Source: Dehalococcoidia bacterium (GTDB taxonomy: Bacteria; Chloroflexota; Dehalococcoidia; Dehalococcoidales; Fen-1064). From it: a stretch of DNA of 64,000 nucleotides. This document shows, one piece after another, positions 53,119-61,906 of the stretch. Location: NCBI GenBank assembly GCA_011170375.1, contig DUEV01000001.1, positions 124,001 through 188,000 on the forward strand. The letters are read 5' to 3'. The notes beneath the pieces are model-generated. The model did no database searches. It was not told the origin of the DNA and saw only the letters and a list, made by a program, of their open reading frames with translations. Position numbers and translations under genes: made by a program. How positions within the stretch are numbered: position 1 is the stretch's first letter; each line of letters opens with the position of its first letter.

Positions 53119-53136
53119 AGGGCCCTCGGCCCTTTC
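53119..53136 (+). terminator. weak terminator-like hairpin after the lipoprotein gene
   Basis: AGGGCC-CTC-GGCCCT followed by a short TT; weak because the T run is short. Confidence 0.35.
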
Positions 53137-53186
53137 ATAAGCATTCGTAATGTCTTCAAGACAAAGTTGACCACTTTTGGCTCAAT

Positions 53187-53215
53187 TTGTCTTCCTCCTG
53201 ACTGTGATATATAAT
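53187..53215 (+). promoter_or_regulatory. promoter of plsC-like gene and ispH
   Basis: TTGTCT (53187-53192), 17 bp, TATAAT (53210-53215). Places the transcript start near 53222, which rules out the in-frame TTG at 53177 as start. Confidence 0.72.
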
Positions 53216-53254
53216 CCACGTAACTATTCTCCTGTACGTATTGGAGATGAGGCT

Positions 53255-53890
53255 GTGCACTGGGTTTACCGTGTATCTTATCCAGTAGTCTGGACACTGA
53301 TATTCTTGTTGAGCCGCTGGCAGATAAGGGGTAAGGAGAATGTACCTCAGGAAGGCCCTCTGCTGGTGGTTGCCAACCATATGACGAACCTTGACCCTCC
53401 GTTGCTCAGTGTCAGCCTGGGGCGGTATGTGGTGTTCGTGGCCAAGGAGGGGTTATTTCGTTCCAGGTTAGGCGGCTATTTCATACGTGGTCTCGGAGCG
53501 ATTCCGCTACGACGGAACGGTATTCAGCGAGAAGCACTAACATCTGCTGAGAAGGTACTGGCTGACGGCTACGCTCTGGCCGTATTCCCCGAAGGTATGA
53601 GAAGCCGGACCCATAAGCTGCGACGTGCTTTCCCCGGGGCAGCACTAATCGCACTGCAGACCGGTGTTCCCATCCTGCCGGCAGCGATTACCGGCACCGA
53701 GGCTGTTAAGGGTATGAGTTGGCTACGCCGCCCCCGGCTGACAGTTACTTTCGGGCAGCCCTTCTGCCTGCCGTCAACTAATGGTAAAGCTAGCCGGGAT
53801 GAGTGTTCTGAGTACATTATGGAGCGTATTGCTGAGCTTCTTCCTGAAGAGTACCGGGGAGTCTATGCAGGAATTGGGGCGGAGCAGTGA
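53255..53890 (+). CDS. 1-acylglycerol-3-phosphate O-acyltransferase (PlsC-like)
   Basis: 211 aa from GTG 53255 (GGAG 8 nt upstream, downstream of the promoter). Block I VVANHMTNLDPPLL contains the catalytic His and Asp; block III AVFPEGMRSRTHKL binds glycerol phosphate; ILPAAITGTEA follows. An N-terminal hydrophobic helix anchors it. Makes phosphatidic acid, the substrate of CdsA. Its stop overlaps the first possible ispH start codon. Confidence 0.9.
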   Translation: MHWVYRVSYPVVWTLIFLLSRWQIRGKENVPQEGPLLVVANHMTNLDPPLLSVSLGRYVVFVAKEGLFRSRLGGYFIRGLGAIPLRRNGIQREALTSAEKVLADGYALAVFPEGMRSRTHKLRRAFPGAALIALQTGVPILPAAITGTEAVKGMSWLRRPRLTVTFGQPFCLPSTNGKASRDECSEYIMERIAELLPEEYRGVYAGIGAEQ

Positions 53891-53892
53891 CC

Positions 53893-54756
53893 ATGACAGT
53901 AAGGATTGAAAAAGCTGCCGGAATGGGATTCTGCTTTGGCGTGAAGCGGGCCATTGACATTCTGGAGAAGGTTGCCCGTGAGCGAGGTACCATTGAGACG
54001 CTGGGCCCGGTTGTCCATAACAAGCAGGTAGTACAAAGGCTGGCTGACATTGGTGTTACGGTAGCCAAAGATATTGACGACATCAGGGGTGACACGGTAG
54101 CTACTGGCGCCCATGGTATCAGCCCTCAGTTGGAAGAAGAGATTAGTGCCCGTAATATTCAAATAATCAATACTACGTATTGCCCGTTTGTGCGGCGGGC
54201 CCAGCTTGTGGCTGCCAGGCTGGCTAAGTCTGGCTTTTTTGTCGTCGTATATGGTGATGCCGACCACCCTGAGGTGAAAGGTATACTTGGCTGGGCTGAT
54301 GGTAAGGGAATAGCCACCCTGGATGACGACTCCATAGCTAAACTTGACCCGCTGCCTCGGCGTTTAGGTGTCCTTGCCCAAACGACTCAGATACCGGCCA
54401 ACTTTACTGAGTTTGCTAAGAAGCTTATTGACTCTGCCTTTACCAGGGACTCTGAGCTGCGTATTATCGACACGATATGCCATGATATTAGAAAACGGCA
54501 GGCAGCGGCGCTGGAACTGGCCAACAAGGTTGAGCTGATGTTCGTTATTGGAGATAACACCAGCGCCAACACCAATCGTCTGGCTGAATTGTGTTCTACA
54601 GCGACCAAAACATACTTGATTGAGACTTCCGATGAGATTCAGATGGCATGGTTGGAGGGGTGTTCTCATATAGGCGTTACGGCGGGTGCATCTACGCCGG
54701 AGCGGACTATCAATGAGGTTCTGGCCAGTCTGGAGGTCATGACCGGGAATTCATAA
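53893..54756 (+). CDS. ispH: 4-hydroxy-3-methylbut-2-enyl diphosphate reductase
   Basis: Last MEP step, making IPP and DMAPP. 287 aa from ATG 53893; a GTG at 53887 is only 3 nt from GGAG. Cluster Cys are in GFCFGVKRAID, NTTYCPFVRRAQ and DTICHDIRKRQ, a variant of the usual third-Cys block. HGISPQ and SANTNRLAEL, GVTAGASTPE bind the substrate. The 3' end converges with an acyl-CoA dehydrogenase gene, 6-nt overlap. Confidence 0.94.
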   Translation: MTVRIEKAAGMGFCFGVKRAIDILEKVARERGTIETLGPVVHNKQVVQRLADIGVTVAKDIDDIRGDTVATGAHGISPQLEEEISARNIQIINTTYCPFVRRAQLVAARLAKSGFFVVVYGDADHPEVKGILGWADGKGIATLDDDSIAKLDPLPRRLGVLAQTTQIPANFTEFAKKLIDSAFTRDSELRIIDTICHDIRKRQAAALELANKVELMFVIGDNTSANTNRLAELCSTATKTYLIETSDEIQMAWLEGCSHIGVTAGASTPERTINEVLASLEVMTGNS

Positions 54757-55884
54757 TCCCATCTGCTGGGCGACTGTCTCCCGGTGATAATCGCCGTCAC
54801 CGAAGCTTAGCTGCGCTGCCTTACCCCGTTTGGTGTAGAACTGTAAATCGTGGTCGATGGTACAACCGATAGCACCATGAATCTGGTGCGCCAGGGTAAC
54901 AACTCGCTCGTAAGCCTCGCCTGCCCATGCCTTGGCAATGGCTATCTCTTTTTGGCAGGGTAGTCCTTCGCTCATCATCCAGGCTGCCTGGTAGGTGCAG
55001 AATCTGGTGCTGTCGACGTCAGTTGCCATTTCGGCACAGTAGTGCTGGATGACCTGAAAGCTGCCGATAGGGCGGTCAAACTGCTGTCTCTCCTTGGCGT
55101 AGTCGAGCGTCATCTCCAGTACACTCTGGAGACCCCCTACGAGGTCACAACACTTGGCAACGGCACCTCGCTCGATTATTCTCTGCACTATTTCCCACCC
55201 TTTACCCGGCTGCCCGAGGATATTCTCCGCAGGAACTCTGACTTGGTCGAAGACCACCTCGAATAGCTTGTCACTGGATATCGTTTTCAGGATAGAATGG
55301 CTCAGGCCGGGACTGGTGGTATCTACGATGAAGACGGTAATTCCTTCTTCAGGGTTGGCCGATTGCTCTGTACGGGCGGCACACAGTAGGTGGTCAGCCA
55401 CGTGGGCATCAGGCACAAAGAGCTTGGTGCCTTTAATTACGTAGTTGTCTCCATCGGCGGTGGCCGTGGTGGTGATTGAGGCGGCGTCATACCAGGCGCT
55501 GGCCTCGGTCAGGGCAAGGGTAAAGATAGTCTTGCCACTGGCGATATCAGGCAAATACTTCTGTTTCTGTGCGTCACTGCCGGCGTCAAGGATGGTGAAG
55601 CCGCTAAGGACTACACTCGAAAGAAAGGGACCGGGTAGGCAGGCTCTCCCCATCTCTTCAAGCAGTATTGACAGGTCGATAAATCCCATGCCGCTACCGC
55701 CATAGTTTTCAGGAAAAGCCAGTCCCATCCAGCCTAGTCCGGCCATCTCCTGCCACAGCTCTGGCGGGTATCCCCGCTCATCCATCTCCATCTCCCGGGT
55801 GAGCTTTTTGGGACATTTGTTCTCGAGGAAGTCCCGGGCCGATTTTTTCAGCATTTCCTGTTCTTCAGAAAGGGTAAAGTCCAT
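54751..55884 (-). CDS. acyl-CoA dehydrogenase family protein, probably non-catalytic or heteromeric partner
   Basis: 377 aa. N-terminal helical domain (MDFTLSEEQEMLKKSARDFL), middle beta-domain FAD region (FTLALTEASAWYDAASITTT), C-terminal helices (QRQQFDRPIGSFQ-like ERQQFDRPIGSFQVIQHYCA). The C-terminus reads AIGCTIDHDLQFYTKRGKA and has no YEGxxE-type segment with a catalytic Glu. That pattern is known for one subunit of alpha2-beta2 enzymes such as mycobacterial FadE pairs. Last gene of the operon, 12 nt after the AbfD-like gene. Confidence 0.87.
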   Translation of the reverse strand: MDFTLSEEQEMLKKSARDFLENKCPKKLTREMEMDERGYPPELWQEMAGLGWMGLAFPENYGGSGMGFIDLSILLEEMGRACLPGPFLSSVVLSGFTILDAGSDAQKQKYLPDIASGKTIFTLALTEASAWYDAASITTTATADGDNYVIKGTKLFVPDAHVADHLLCAARTEQSANPEEGITVFIVDTTSPGLSHSILKTISSDKLFEVVFDQVRVPAENILGQPGKGWEIVQRIIERGAVAKCCDLVGGLQSVLEMTLDYAKERQQFDRPIGSFQVIQHYCAEMATDVDSTRFCTYQAAWMMSEGLPCQKEIAIAKAWAGEAYERVVTLAHQIHGAIGCTIDHDLQFYTKRGKAAQLSFGDGDYHRETVAQQMGL

Positions 55885-55896
55885 ATCTATTAACCT

Positions 55897-57339
55897 CTAT
55901 TCCTTTTCCTTGATTCCGGCCAGTCTTTTCGCCAGCTTCTTTTTCGGTTCAAGGTCGGTATCGCGTAGTAACGTCATGCGATGTGCTTCCGGAGAGCCAC
56001 CGCCATGAATGTTAGAGACGATGTCCCTCGTTTCGAAGGCCAACTTTTCAATAAGACGGAACATTCGCATCCTGTCCTCGACGGACACATCGGCAGCTCC
56101 CTTAAGGTATTTTTCGATAAAGTGTCCGATTTCTGGGTTTTGCAGGTCCTTCTCCGAGGGCAGGTCGGCGACAAAGCCGCCGGCGATGTCTACCAGCAGG
56201 CGGAGTACCTCGTGGTATTCCTGACCTTCGTATAGCTTCGACGTGTTGGCTAGGACACTGTCGACCAGGTAAATGCCAGAATCGCTCGATCTGGCTTCTA
56301 TGGAGGCGGCCAGACAGCAGCCGTACATCGTCTCGACCGTCTTTATCATCTCGACCAGCTTGGCATTGATGTGCGAAGCGCTGGGTACTCCATTATACTC
56401 AGCGATTGTCGCCGCTGCGCCAATAATGACATCGCCCACTCCACACTTGCAGCCGCCGTGAGAGTGACGGTGGTAGCTTCCGAAAGCCCTCACCATCGGG
56501 CCGGCAAATTCGTATTCACCGCAGAGGAACACCCTGTCCCACGGTACAAAGACGTCATCGAAAACAACCATCGGGCAGAACTTACCGAAATCCACATTGC
56601 CGAGGTCAATTCCCTCCAGCACCCTTGCCTCGAGTGTGCCCCGTCCATAGATGTGGATAACACCTTCGGTGTCAGCGGGCAGGGCGAAGCAGACTGCGTA
56701 GTCACGGTCGTCCTCGCGCATCTCGCGTGATGGCATAATCAGCCCTTCGTTGGCACAGAGCGAACCACTCTGGTGTGCCTTGGCTCCCCGGACAATGATT
56801 CCGTCCTTGTTGCGGTCGACGATTCTCAGGTACATATCTGGGTCGGGCTGTGCCGCGGGACGCAGCGAACGGTCTCCCTTGACGTCGGTAACCCCGCTCC
56901 AGACAACGAGGTCGTTTTTTTGGACGTATTTCAGATACTCCAGGAATCGCCGGTGATGTTGAGTACCATGCTTGGCATCTACTTCGTAGGTGGTTACGCC
57001 GACGGCATTCAGCGCATCAAGTCCGGTGCAGCGCATGTAGCAGGTACCCGTTCGCTGTGAGAGGAACTTGAGCATCTTGACCTTCGCCAGCAGGTCATCG
57101 GTGCTCTCATAGAGTTTAGTAAAGCGGCTGACCTCTTCACCGACAAGGTCAGAGTGTGCCACCAGCAACTGCCGGCCTTCCGGGTCATGGCAGAGGTTAT
57201 AGGTCTGGGCTACCGCAGCGACCTGCCCCTTTGTCAGCGGGTGGACGGTGACATCGGTCAGCTTCTCCCCGAGAGCATAAGCGGCGGGGCTCATCTGCCG
57301 GAGGCTGTCATAGTATTGCTCAGCAGTCCTCAGGGCCAT
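55897..57339 (-). CDS. 4-hydroxybutyryl-CoA dehydratase-like FAD/Fe-S protein
   Basis: 480 aa from ATG 57339 (GGGGGAGG 5 nt before). Fold of the HpaB/AbfD family. The four [4Fe-4S] ligands of Clostridium 4-hydroxybutyryl-CoA dehydratase are all conserved: Cys100 and Cys104 (TCYMRC), His290 and Cys297 (HRHSHGGCK). Lys298 is kept. The Tyr four residues after the ligand His is His here, and the Glu near the C-terminal HGxGSP block appears to be Ser. So it may be a radical dehydratase with altered substrate. The start overlaps the DUF1893 gene by 20 nt. Confidence 0.85.
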   Translation of the reverse strand: MALRTAEQYYDSLRQMSPAAYALGEKLTDVTVHPLTKGQVAAVAQTYNLCHDPEGRQLLVAHSDLVGEEVSRFTKLYESTDDLLAKVKMLKFLSQRTGTCYMRCTGLDALNAVGVTTYEVDAKHGTQHHRRFLEYLKYVQKNDLVVWSGVTDVKGDRSLRPAAQPDPDMYLRIVDRNKDGIIVRGAKAHQSGSLCANEGLIMPSREMREDDRDYAVCFALPADTEGVIHIYGRGTLEARVLEGIDLGNVDFGKFCPMVVFDDVFVPWDRVFLCGEYEFAGPMVRAFGSYHRHSHGGCKCGVGDVIIGAAATIAEYNGVPSASHINAKLVEMIKTVETMYGCCLAASIEARSSDSGIYLVDSVLANTSKLYEGQEYHEVLRLLVDIAGGFVADLPSEKDLQNPEIGHFIEKYLKGAADVSVEDRMRMFRLIEKLAFETRDIVSNIHGGGSPEAHRMTLLRDTDLEPKKKLAKRLAGIKEKE

Positions 57340-57766
57340 CATTACCTCCCCCACCTGGACTACCCGAAATACGCTCGCGGAGCGCCCGGTAGAACTCAGC
57401 CGGTGTCTTATTTAATGACAGTTCTTCCATAGGGCACATACCATCACGACGGTTGTTCTCGATATAGGGTACCGTCTCGACGAACTGGTATTGGATGCCA
57501 AACCGGTCCAGTGTTCCTGCTGCCAGTTCACTGCCCAGCTCACTGTAAATCTCACGGCAAGATATTTTGGTTAGGAGCAGGGCGGCAGCATTGCCGACTA
57601 CCCGGTCGAAGACGGTCACTTCACTCTCGTAAGGAGCACAGGTATTAATATAATCGACCAGTGGTAGTAGTCGTTCTTTACTGGACGTGAAAAGTAACCG
57701 ATCATCCTTGTATACCCGCAGGGTATCGTCACTGGCGATAAATTCACTGAACTTACTATCTGTCAT
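57320..57766 (-). CDS. DUF1893 family protein
   Basis: 148 aa. LRVYKDDRLLFTSSKERLLP, then DRVVGNAAALLLTKISCREI and LGSELAAGTLDRFGI match the DUF1893 pattern of a small deaminase-like fold with a conserved Cys. The C-terminus has GMCPMEEL and a Gly-rich tail. It sits between LarA (7 nt) and the AbfD-like gene (20-nt overlap), so it is part of the same catabolic operon. Role unknown. Confidence 0.82.
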   Translation of the reverse strand: MTDSKFSEFIASDDTLRVYKDDRLLFTSSKERLLPLVDYINTCAPYESEVTVFDRVVGNAAALLLTKISCREIYSELGSELAAGTLDRFGIQYQFVETVPYIENNRRDGMCPMEELSLNKTPAEFYRALRERISGSPGGGGNDGPEDC

Positions 57767-57773
57767 TTTTTAA

Positions 57774-59012
57774 TTATGCGCAATACTGGATTTCTGCATT
57801 AGGGTAAACCGCCACTGTGGTATCTCCCTCGCGGGAAGAAAGGGCTTTGAGGACATCATTCCACCTGTGCAGGAAGATGACCTTGTCCGATTCGCCGAAC
57901 CAGCTTTGGCTGGCCAGATCAGGGTACTCGGAGAAGACGATAAAGCGGTTGACGTGTGGTGGCACTCTGGCCCCTTGCCGTAGCGGGGCGAAGCTGGTGT
58001 TGCCGAACGGGCCCAGCAAATAATGGGTGACCTGTCCGTCCGGGGCGTTGGCGATGAGGACAACGTCACCACTCGGAGCTACGGAGCGATAGGCAATGCT
58101 TGCCCCGATGAAGCCCTCATTGGCCTTGGCAAAGGTATTGGCGATGACAACATCCTTGTTCTCGGCAGGCGGTGTCAGGTAGTGGCTCTTGGCTGCCTGA
58201 ACTGCCGCCGCATATGATGGCTCCAGCGCACCAGAGAAGATGGCCGTCGTCTCTCCCCGGGCGTTAATGAGGCAGTTTATCATGATGTCCAGTCCAGCCA
58301 TCTGGGCAGCTTCTTCCACATCCATACGCATCGGGTTCTCATCGAAAGTGCCCATGCCGACGATTCTGGGCTCACGGGGTTGCATAGCTGTTTCATAGAA
58401 CGACTGGTGGTTCTGCCGGGTGGTCTCGAAGGAGGTCACACCGGGCAGGATTATCTTTCCACCACCGCCGAAACCGTTCATCGGGTGGGGAACCACCGAG
58501 CCAATGGCAATCTTGAGGTCACACTTCATGACCTCTTCGTTTACATAGACTTCGGTGCCGTAGGTCTTGGTCTTGCCGATATATGTACAGTTACCAAAGG
58601 CGTTGTGGTTGTAGACCGGGAAGCGGGCCATTGCTTCCTCGCCTAGCTTTTTGGCGAAATGCTCACGGGTATATGTACCATGACAACCAAGGGCACAGAT
58701 TAAGCGAATCTGGTCGTCGGTGATACCGGCGGTACCGAGTTCCGAGAGCACAGCGGGTAGGATGTCGTAGGTTCGTGTAGCCCGGGTCATGTCATCGAAT
58801 ATGATGACAACCTGCTGCTTGCCTCTGGCCAGTTCTCTGATAGATGGCGTGCCTATTGTATCAGCCACCGCTACCTCTATCTGGTCAGGCGCTAGCGCAT
58901 GGAGATTATGGCCGGCCATGTTATAGGTCTCGACCTGCCAGCTTTCTGGGAGAGGTAGTTCCAGTTCCTTCACGCCGTACCAGGCCAGTTGGGGTAACTT
59001 TAAGCTGTTCAT
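57774..59012 (-). CDS. LarA-family (nickel-pincer) racemase/epimerase-like protein
   Basis: 412 aa. IFDDMTRATRTYDILPAVL, CALGCHGTYTREHF, the cofactor-attachment block VVPHPMNGFGGGGKIILPGV with its Lys, and the downstream His in TTRQNHQSFY are all present. LarA racemises lactate; relatives epimerise other 2-hydroxy acids. No larB/larC/larE cofactor genes are visible here. Preceded by an acyl-CoA dehydrogenase (11 nt) and followed by DUF1893. Confidence 0.9.
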   Translation of the reverse strand: MNSLKLPQLAWYGVKELELPLPESWQVETYNMAGHNLHALAPDQIEVAVADTIGTPSIRELARGKQQVVIIFDDMTRATRTYDILPAVLSELGTAGITDDQIRLICALGCHGTYTREHFAKKLGEEAMARFPVYNHNAFGNCTYIGKTKTYGTEVYVNEEVMKCDLKIAIGSVVPHPMNGFGGGGKIILPGVTSFETTRQNHQSFYETAMQPREPRIVGMGTFDENPMRMDVEEAAQMAGLDIMINCLINARGETTAIFSGALEPSYAAAVQAAKSHYLTPPAENKDVVIANTFAKANEGFIGASIAYRSVAPSGDVVLIANAPDGQVTHYLLGPFGNTSFAPLRQGARVPPHVNRFIVFSEYPDLASQSWFGESDKVIFLHRWNDVLKALSSREGDTTVAVYPNAEIQYCA

Positions 59013-59023
59013 TTATTCTCCTG

Positions 59024-60196
59024 CTATTCGGCTGGCAGACCGAGTCCGCGGGTCGCCACGATGTTTCTCAATACTTCGGTAGTACCTGCCTGGAGGCTAT
59101 AGCCCTTAGAGCCCAGGTAGGAGTGTGGTGCCATGCCCAGGATAGGGGTCCATTTCGACTCAGCGAGCAGCTGGCCGTAAAGCCCCAGTATCTCGGTGGC
59201 TACGCTGGCGAGCCGCTGCTCGAAGGTGGTGCAGTAGGCTTTGGCCATGGCTGCTTCTACATTCGGAGCACGCCCTTCTTCTATCACCAGCACCACGCGG
59301 TAGGTGAGCAGGCGACCGGCTTCGAACTCTACCTGGAGTTGTGCCAGCTTCTGGCGAATCGACTGGTCTTTACAGAGCGGCACACCGTTTCTCTCTGTCT
59401 CTTTGGAGAACTGGATGAGGGCATCGAAAAGGGGATAGTTGCCCATGAGACGTTCCAGTCCGGCCCTTTCGTAATCAAGCTGGTTGAGTATCTGGTAGAA
59501 GCCACGGTTTTTCTCACCAATCAGGTATTTCTTGGGGACGCGGACATTATCATAAAAGACTTCACCCCAGGCTTCACTGCCGGTGATATCAATTGTCGGC
59601 TGAATGGTAATTCCCGGCAGGGTGGCATCAACAACGAACTCGCTGATACCTCGGTGCTTCGGCGCATCGTGGTCTGTCCTGGCCACCAAATAGACGTGAG
59701 TCATGAACCTGGCACAGCTTGTCCACATCTTCTGGCCGGTGATAACGTAGTCGTCCCCGTCCTCGACTGCCCTGGTCTGGAGGGATGCCAGGTCGGAGCC
59801 AGCCTCAGGCTCGCTCATCCCCAGACCGACATAGGCTTCCCCCTTTAATATCTTCGGGAGAAACTCCTGCTGTAACTCTTCGGTGCCGTAGGCCATGATG
59901 GCATTGCCTATCTGGCGGTCGGCAAACCAGTGACAGGCTGCGGGTGCACCGTAGCGTAACATCTCCTCGGTGAGGACGAGGCGGTCGATATGGCTTCGCC
60001 CCTGACCGCCGTACTCCTTGGGCCATGACAGACCGATCCAACCTTTCTCGGCAACCTTCTTGGTAAATTCGGGAGAGTAGCCCTGTATCCAGCCGTCGCA
60101 CATTGGCTGGAACGTCCCATTTCTAATCTCCTCTTCGAGGAAATCGCGTACTTCCTGACGAAACAGCTCCTGTTCCGAGGTAAATTGAAAGTCCAT
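59024..60196 (-). CDS. acyl-CoA dehydrogenase, FadE-type catalytic partner candidate
   Basis: 390 aa. FQFTSEQELFRQEVRDFLEE, GLSWPKEYGGQGRSHIDRLV, YVGLGMSEPEAGSDLASLQT, MWTSCARFMTHVYLVARTD, and C-terminal YSLQAGTTEVLRNIVATRGL. The AGTTEVLRNI ending is that of mycobacterial sterol/side-chain FadE subunits, which pair with a second, degenerate subunit. First gene of the LarA/AbfD-like operon, starting after a small Lrp-like gene. Confidence 0.9.
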   Translation of the reverse strand: MDFQFTSEQELFRQEVRDFLEEEIRNGTFQPMCDGWIQGYSPEFTKKVAEKGWIGLSWPKEYGGQGRSHIDRLVLTEEMLRYGAPAACHWFADRQIGNAIMAYGTEELQQEFLPKILKGEAYVGLGMSEPEAGSDLASLQTRAVEDGDDYVITGQKMWTSCARFMTHVYLVARTDHDAPKHRGISEFVVDATLPGITIQPTIDITGSEAWGEVFYDNVRVPKKYLIGEKNRGFYQILNQLDYERAGLERLMGNYPLFDALIQFSKETERNGVPLCKDQSIRQKLAQLQVEFEAGRLLTYRVVLVIEEGRAPNVEAAMAKAYCTTFEQRLASVATEILGLYGQLLAESKWTPILGMAPHSYLGSKGYSLQAGTTEVLRNIVATRGLGLPAE

Positions 60197-60235
60197 ACCT
60201 GTTGACTCCTCAGTGTAGTGATGAATCGTGTCTGC

Positions 60236-60463
60236 CTAAACTGCTAGGCAGGTTACCGTCCGGGAAATGCCGCCGATGGGATGAATGATTTGGGTAACAA
60301 TGTCACCAATCTTGTTCAAGGTTTCTGCCTCTATTACGGCAATGATGTCATAGGGGCCGGTAACTAAGTCAACCGATTTCACTCCTTCAACTTTGATCAT
60401 TTCATCGGCAATCTCTCTGGTTCTGCCAACCATCGTCTCAATCAATATAAAGGCTTTTGGCAT
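60236..60463 (-). CDS. stand-alone Lrp/AsnC effector (RAM) domain protein
   Basis: 75 aa from ATG 60463, 9 nt after GGAGGTG. The sequence is only a RAM ligand domain: AFILIETMVGRTREIADEMI, then VEGVKSVDLVTGPYDIIAVI. No helix-turn-helix. Such proteins bind small ligands as oligomers and may modulate a full Lrp regulator. It precedes the acyl-CoA dehydrogenase/LarA operon by 39 nt. Confidence 0.87.
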   Translation of the reverse strand: MPKAFILIETMVGRTREIADEMIKVEGVKSVDLVTGPYDIIAVIEAETLNKIGDIVTQIIHPIGGISRTVTCLAV

Positions 60464-60616
60464 AACTAAATTCACCTCCTAAAGAGTAAGGCCGGTTCCT
60501 TGAAGAGAGCCACCGGCTCGGCCCCATTATACTCCAAAGTATCAATTCATTTCATCTGTCAGATTGATGCTTGTCCTTTGTTATAAGTGGAGTGAAGCAA
60601 TCTTACGTCATTCACC

Positions 60617-60646
60617 TTGCAGGAGGCAGTCGACTCAGCCTATAAT
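60617..60646 (+). promoter_or_regulatory. promoter of the plus-strand acyl-CoA dehydrogenase operon
   Basis: TTGCAG (60617-60622), 18 bp, TATAAT (60641-60646). The rest of the 60476-60733 gap has no gene. Confidence 0.68.
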
Positions 60647-60673
60647 ATGCAATCCGTAGGGTTTTAACCGAGT

Positions 60674-60695
60674 CCGGGGATATTAGTTTCCCCGG
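60674..60695 (+). other. 5'-leader hairpin
   Basis: CCGGGGA-8-TCCCCGG, a perfect 7-bp stem in the leader of the 60734 gene, without a T tract. Possible RNA-stability or regulatory element. Confidence 0.5.
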
Positions 60696-60733
60696 TCCAT
60701 TATTTACCGATTACGGGCATTGGGAGGGATATT

Positions 60734-61891
60734 TTGGACTACGGTCTTAGTGAAGAACAGATTACACTGAGGGACTTGGCGAGAAGGATTGCTGAGGAGA
60801 GGATACTACCAGTCCGAGCCGAGCTTGATGAGACCGAGGAATTCCCCTGGGCGATAATGAAGGACCTCGCCGATAGCGATATGTTTCGCGTTTTCGTTCC
60901 GGAGGAATATGACGGTCTTGGTGGTGGCACTCTTGACCTGTGCCTTGTCGTTGAGGAGTTGAGCCGTGTTTGTAGCGGGGTCGCAGTCTGCTATGCCGCT
61001 ACTGCCCTCGGGGCTTCGGCTATCCTCCAGTTCGGTAGTGATGCGCAGAAGCAGAAATACCTGCCTGATATTGCTGCTGGCAAGAGGCTGGCGGCCTTCG
61101 GCCTGACGGAACCGACCGCTGGCAGCGATGCCGCCGGTATCAGAACAATTGCGGAGAAGGTATCGGGTGGCTACGTACTAAATGGCACCAAGCAGTTCAT
61201 CACCAACGGTGGTGATGCCGAAATATATACCATTATCGCCCTTACTGATAAATCGAAAGGCCCGCGCGGTGCCAGTGCGTTTGTCGCTGAAAAAGACACC
61301 CAGGGTTTTACCTTTGGTAAGAAAGAGAAGAAGATGGGCATTCGTGCCTCCTCCACCCGGGAGCTAATCTTCCGCGATTGCTTCGTTCCAGAAGCAAACC
61401 TGCTTGGTAGGGAAGGGATGGGGTTTGTCATGACGATGCGCATTCTGGATAAGTCGCGTCCCGGGATTGGTGCCCAGGCGGTGGGGATTGCTCAGGGCGC
61501 TCTGGAGGCAGCAGTAGATTATACTTCTCAACGTATCCAGTTCGGTCATCCCATCATTTCGTTGCCGGTGGTTCAAGACAAGCTGGCCGACATGGCTATC
61601 CAGGTAGAAGCTGCCCGATTGCTCGTTTATGGAGTTGCCCGGACGATTGATAGCGGAGCCAGGGACATTACCGAAGAAGCCTCGATGGCCAAGGTCTTTG
61701 CTTCGGACGCAGCCATGAAGGTGACAGTTGATGCTGTACAGGTCTGCGGGGGTGCCGGTTACATGCGTGACTACCCGCTGGAAAAGATGATGCGCGATGC
61801 CAAGATTACCCAGATATACGAAGGCTCCAACGAGGTGCTGCGCAACACGATTGCCGTCGGTCTCAGAAAGAGAAAGGCCAGGCGGGAATAG
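60734..61891 (+). CDS. acyl-CoA dehydrogenase (classical short/medium-chain type)
   Basis: 385 aa, TTG start 8 nt after GGGAGG. AAFGLTEPTAGSDAAGIRTI, FITNGGDAEIYTIIALTD, MGIRASSTRELIFRDCFVP and C-terminal MMRDAKITQIYEGSNEVLRN, in which the Glu is the catalytic base. Uses ETF as electron acceptor. A metallo-hydrolase follows after 15 nt. Divergent from the Lrp-like/LarA operon. Confidence 0.94.
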   Translation: MDYGLSEEQITLRDLARRIAEERILPVRAELDETEEFPWAIMKDLADSDMFRVFVPEEYDGLGGGTLDLCLVVEELSRVCSGVAVCYAATALGASAILQFGSDAQKQKYLPDIAAGKRLAAFGLTEPTAGSDAAGIRTIAEKVSGGYVLNGTKQFITNGGDAEIYTIIALTDKSKGPRGASAFVAEKDTQGFTFGKKEKKMGIRASSTRELIFRDCFVPEANLLGREGMGFVMTMRILDKSRPGIGAQAVGIAQGALEAAVDYTSQRIQFGHPIISLPVVQDKLADMAIQVEAARLLVYGVARTIDSGARDITEEASMAKVFASDAAMKVTVDAVQVCGGAGYMRDYPLEKMMRDAKITQIYEGSNEVLRNTIAVGLRKRKARRE

Positions 61892-61906
61892 ACGTTCTAT
61901 TAGATT

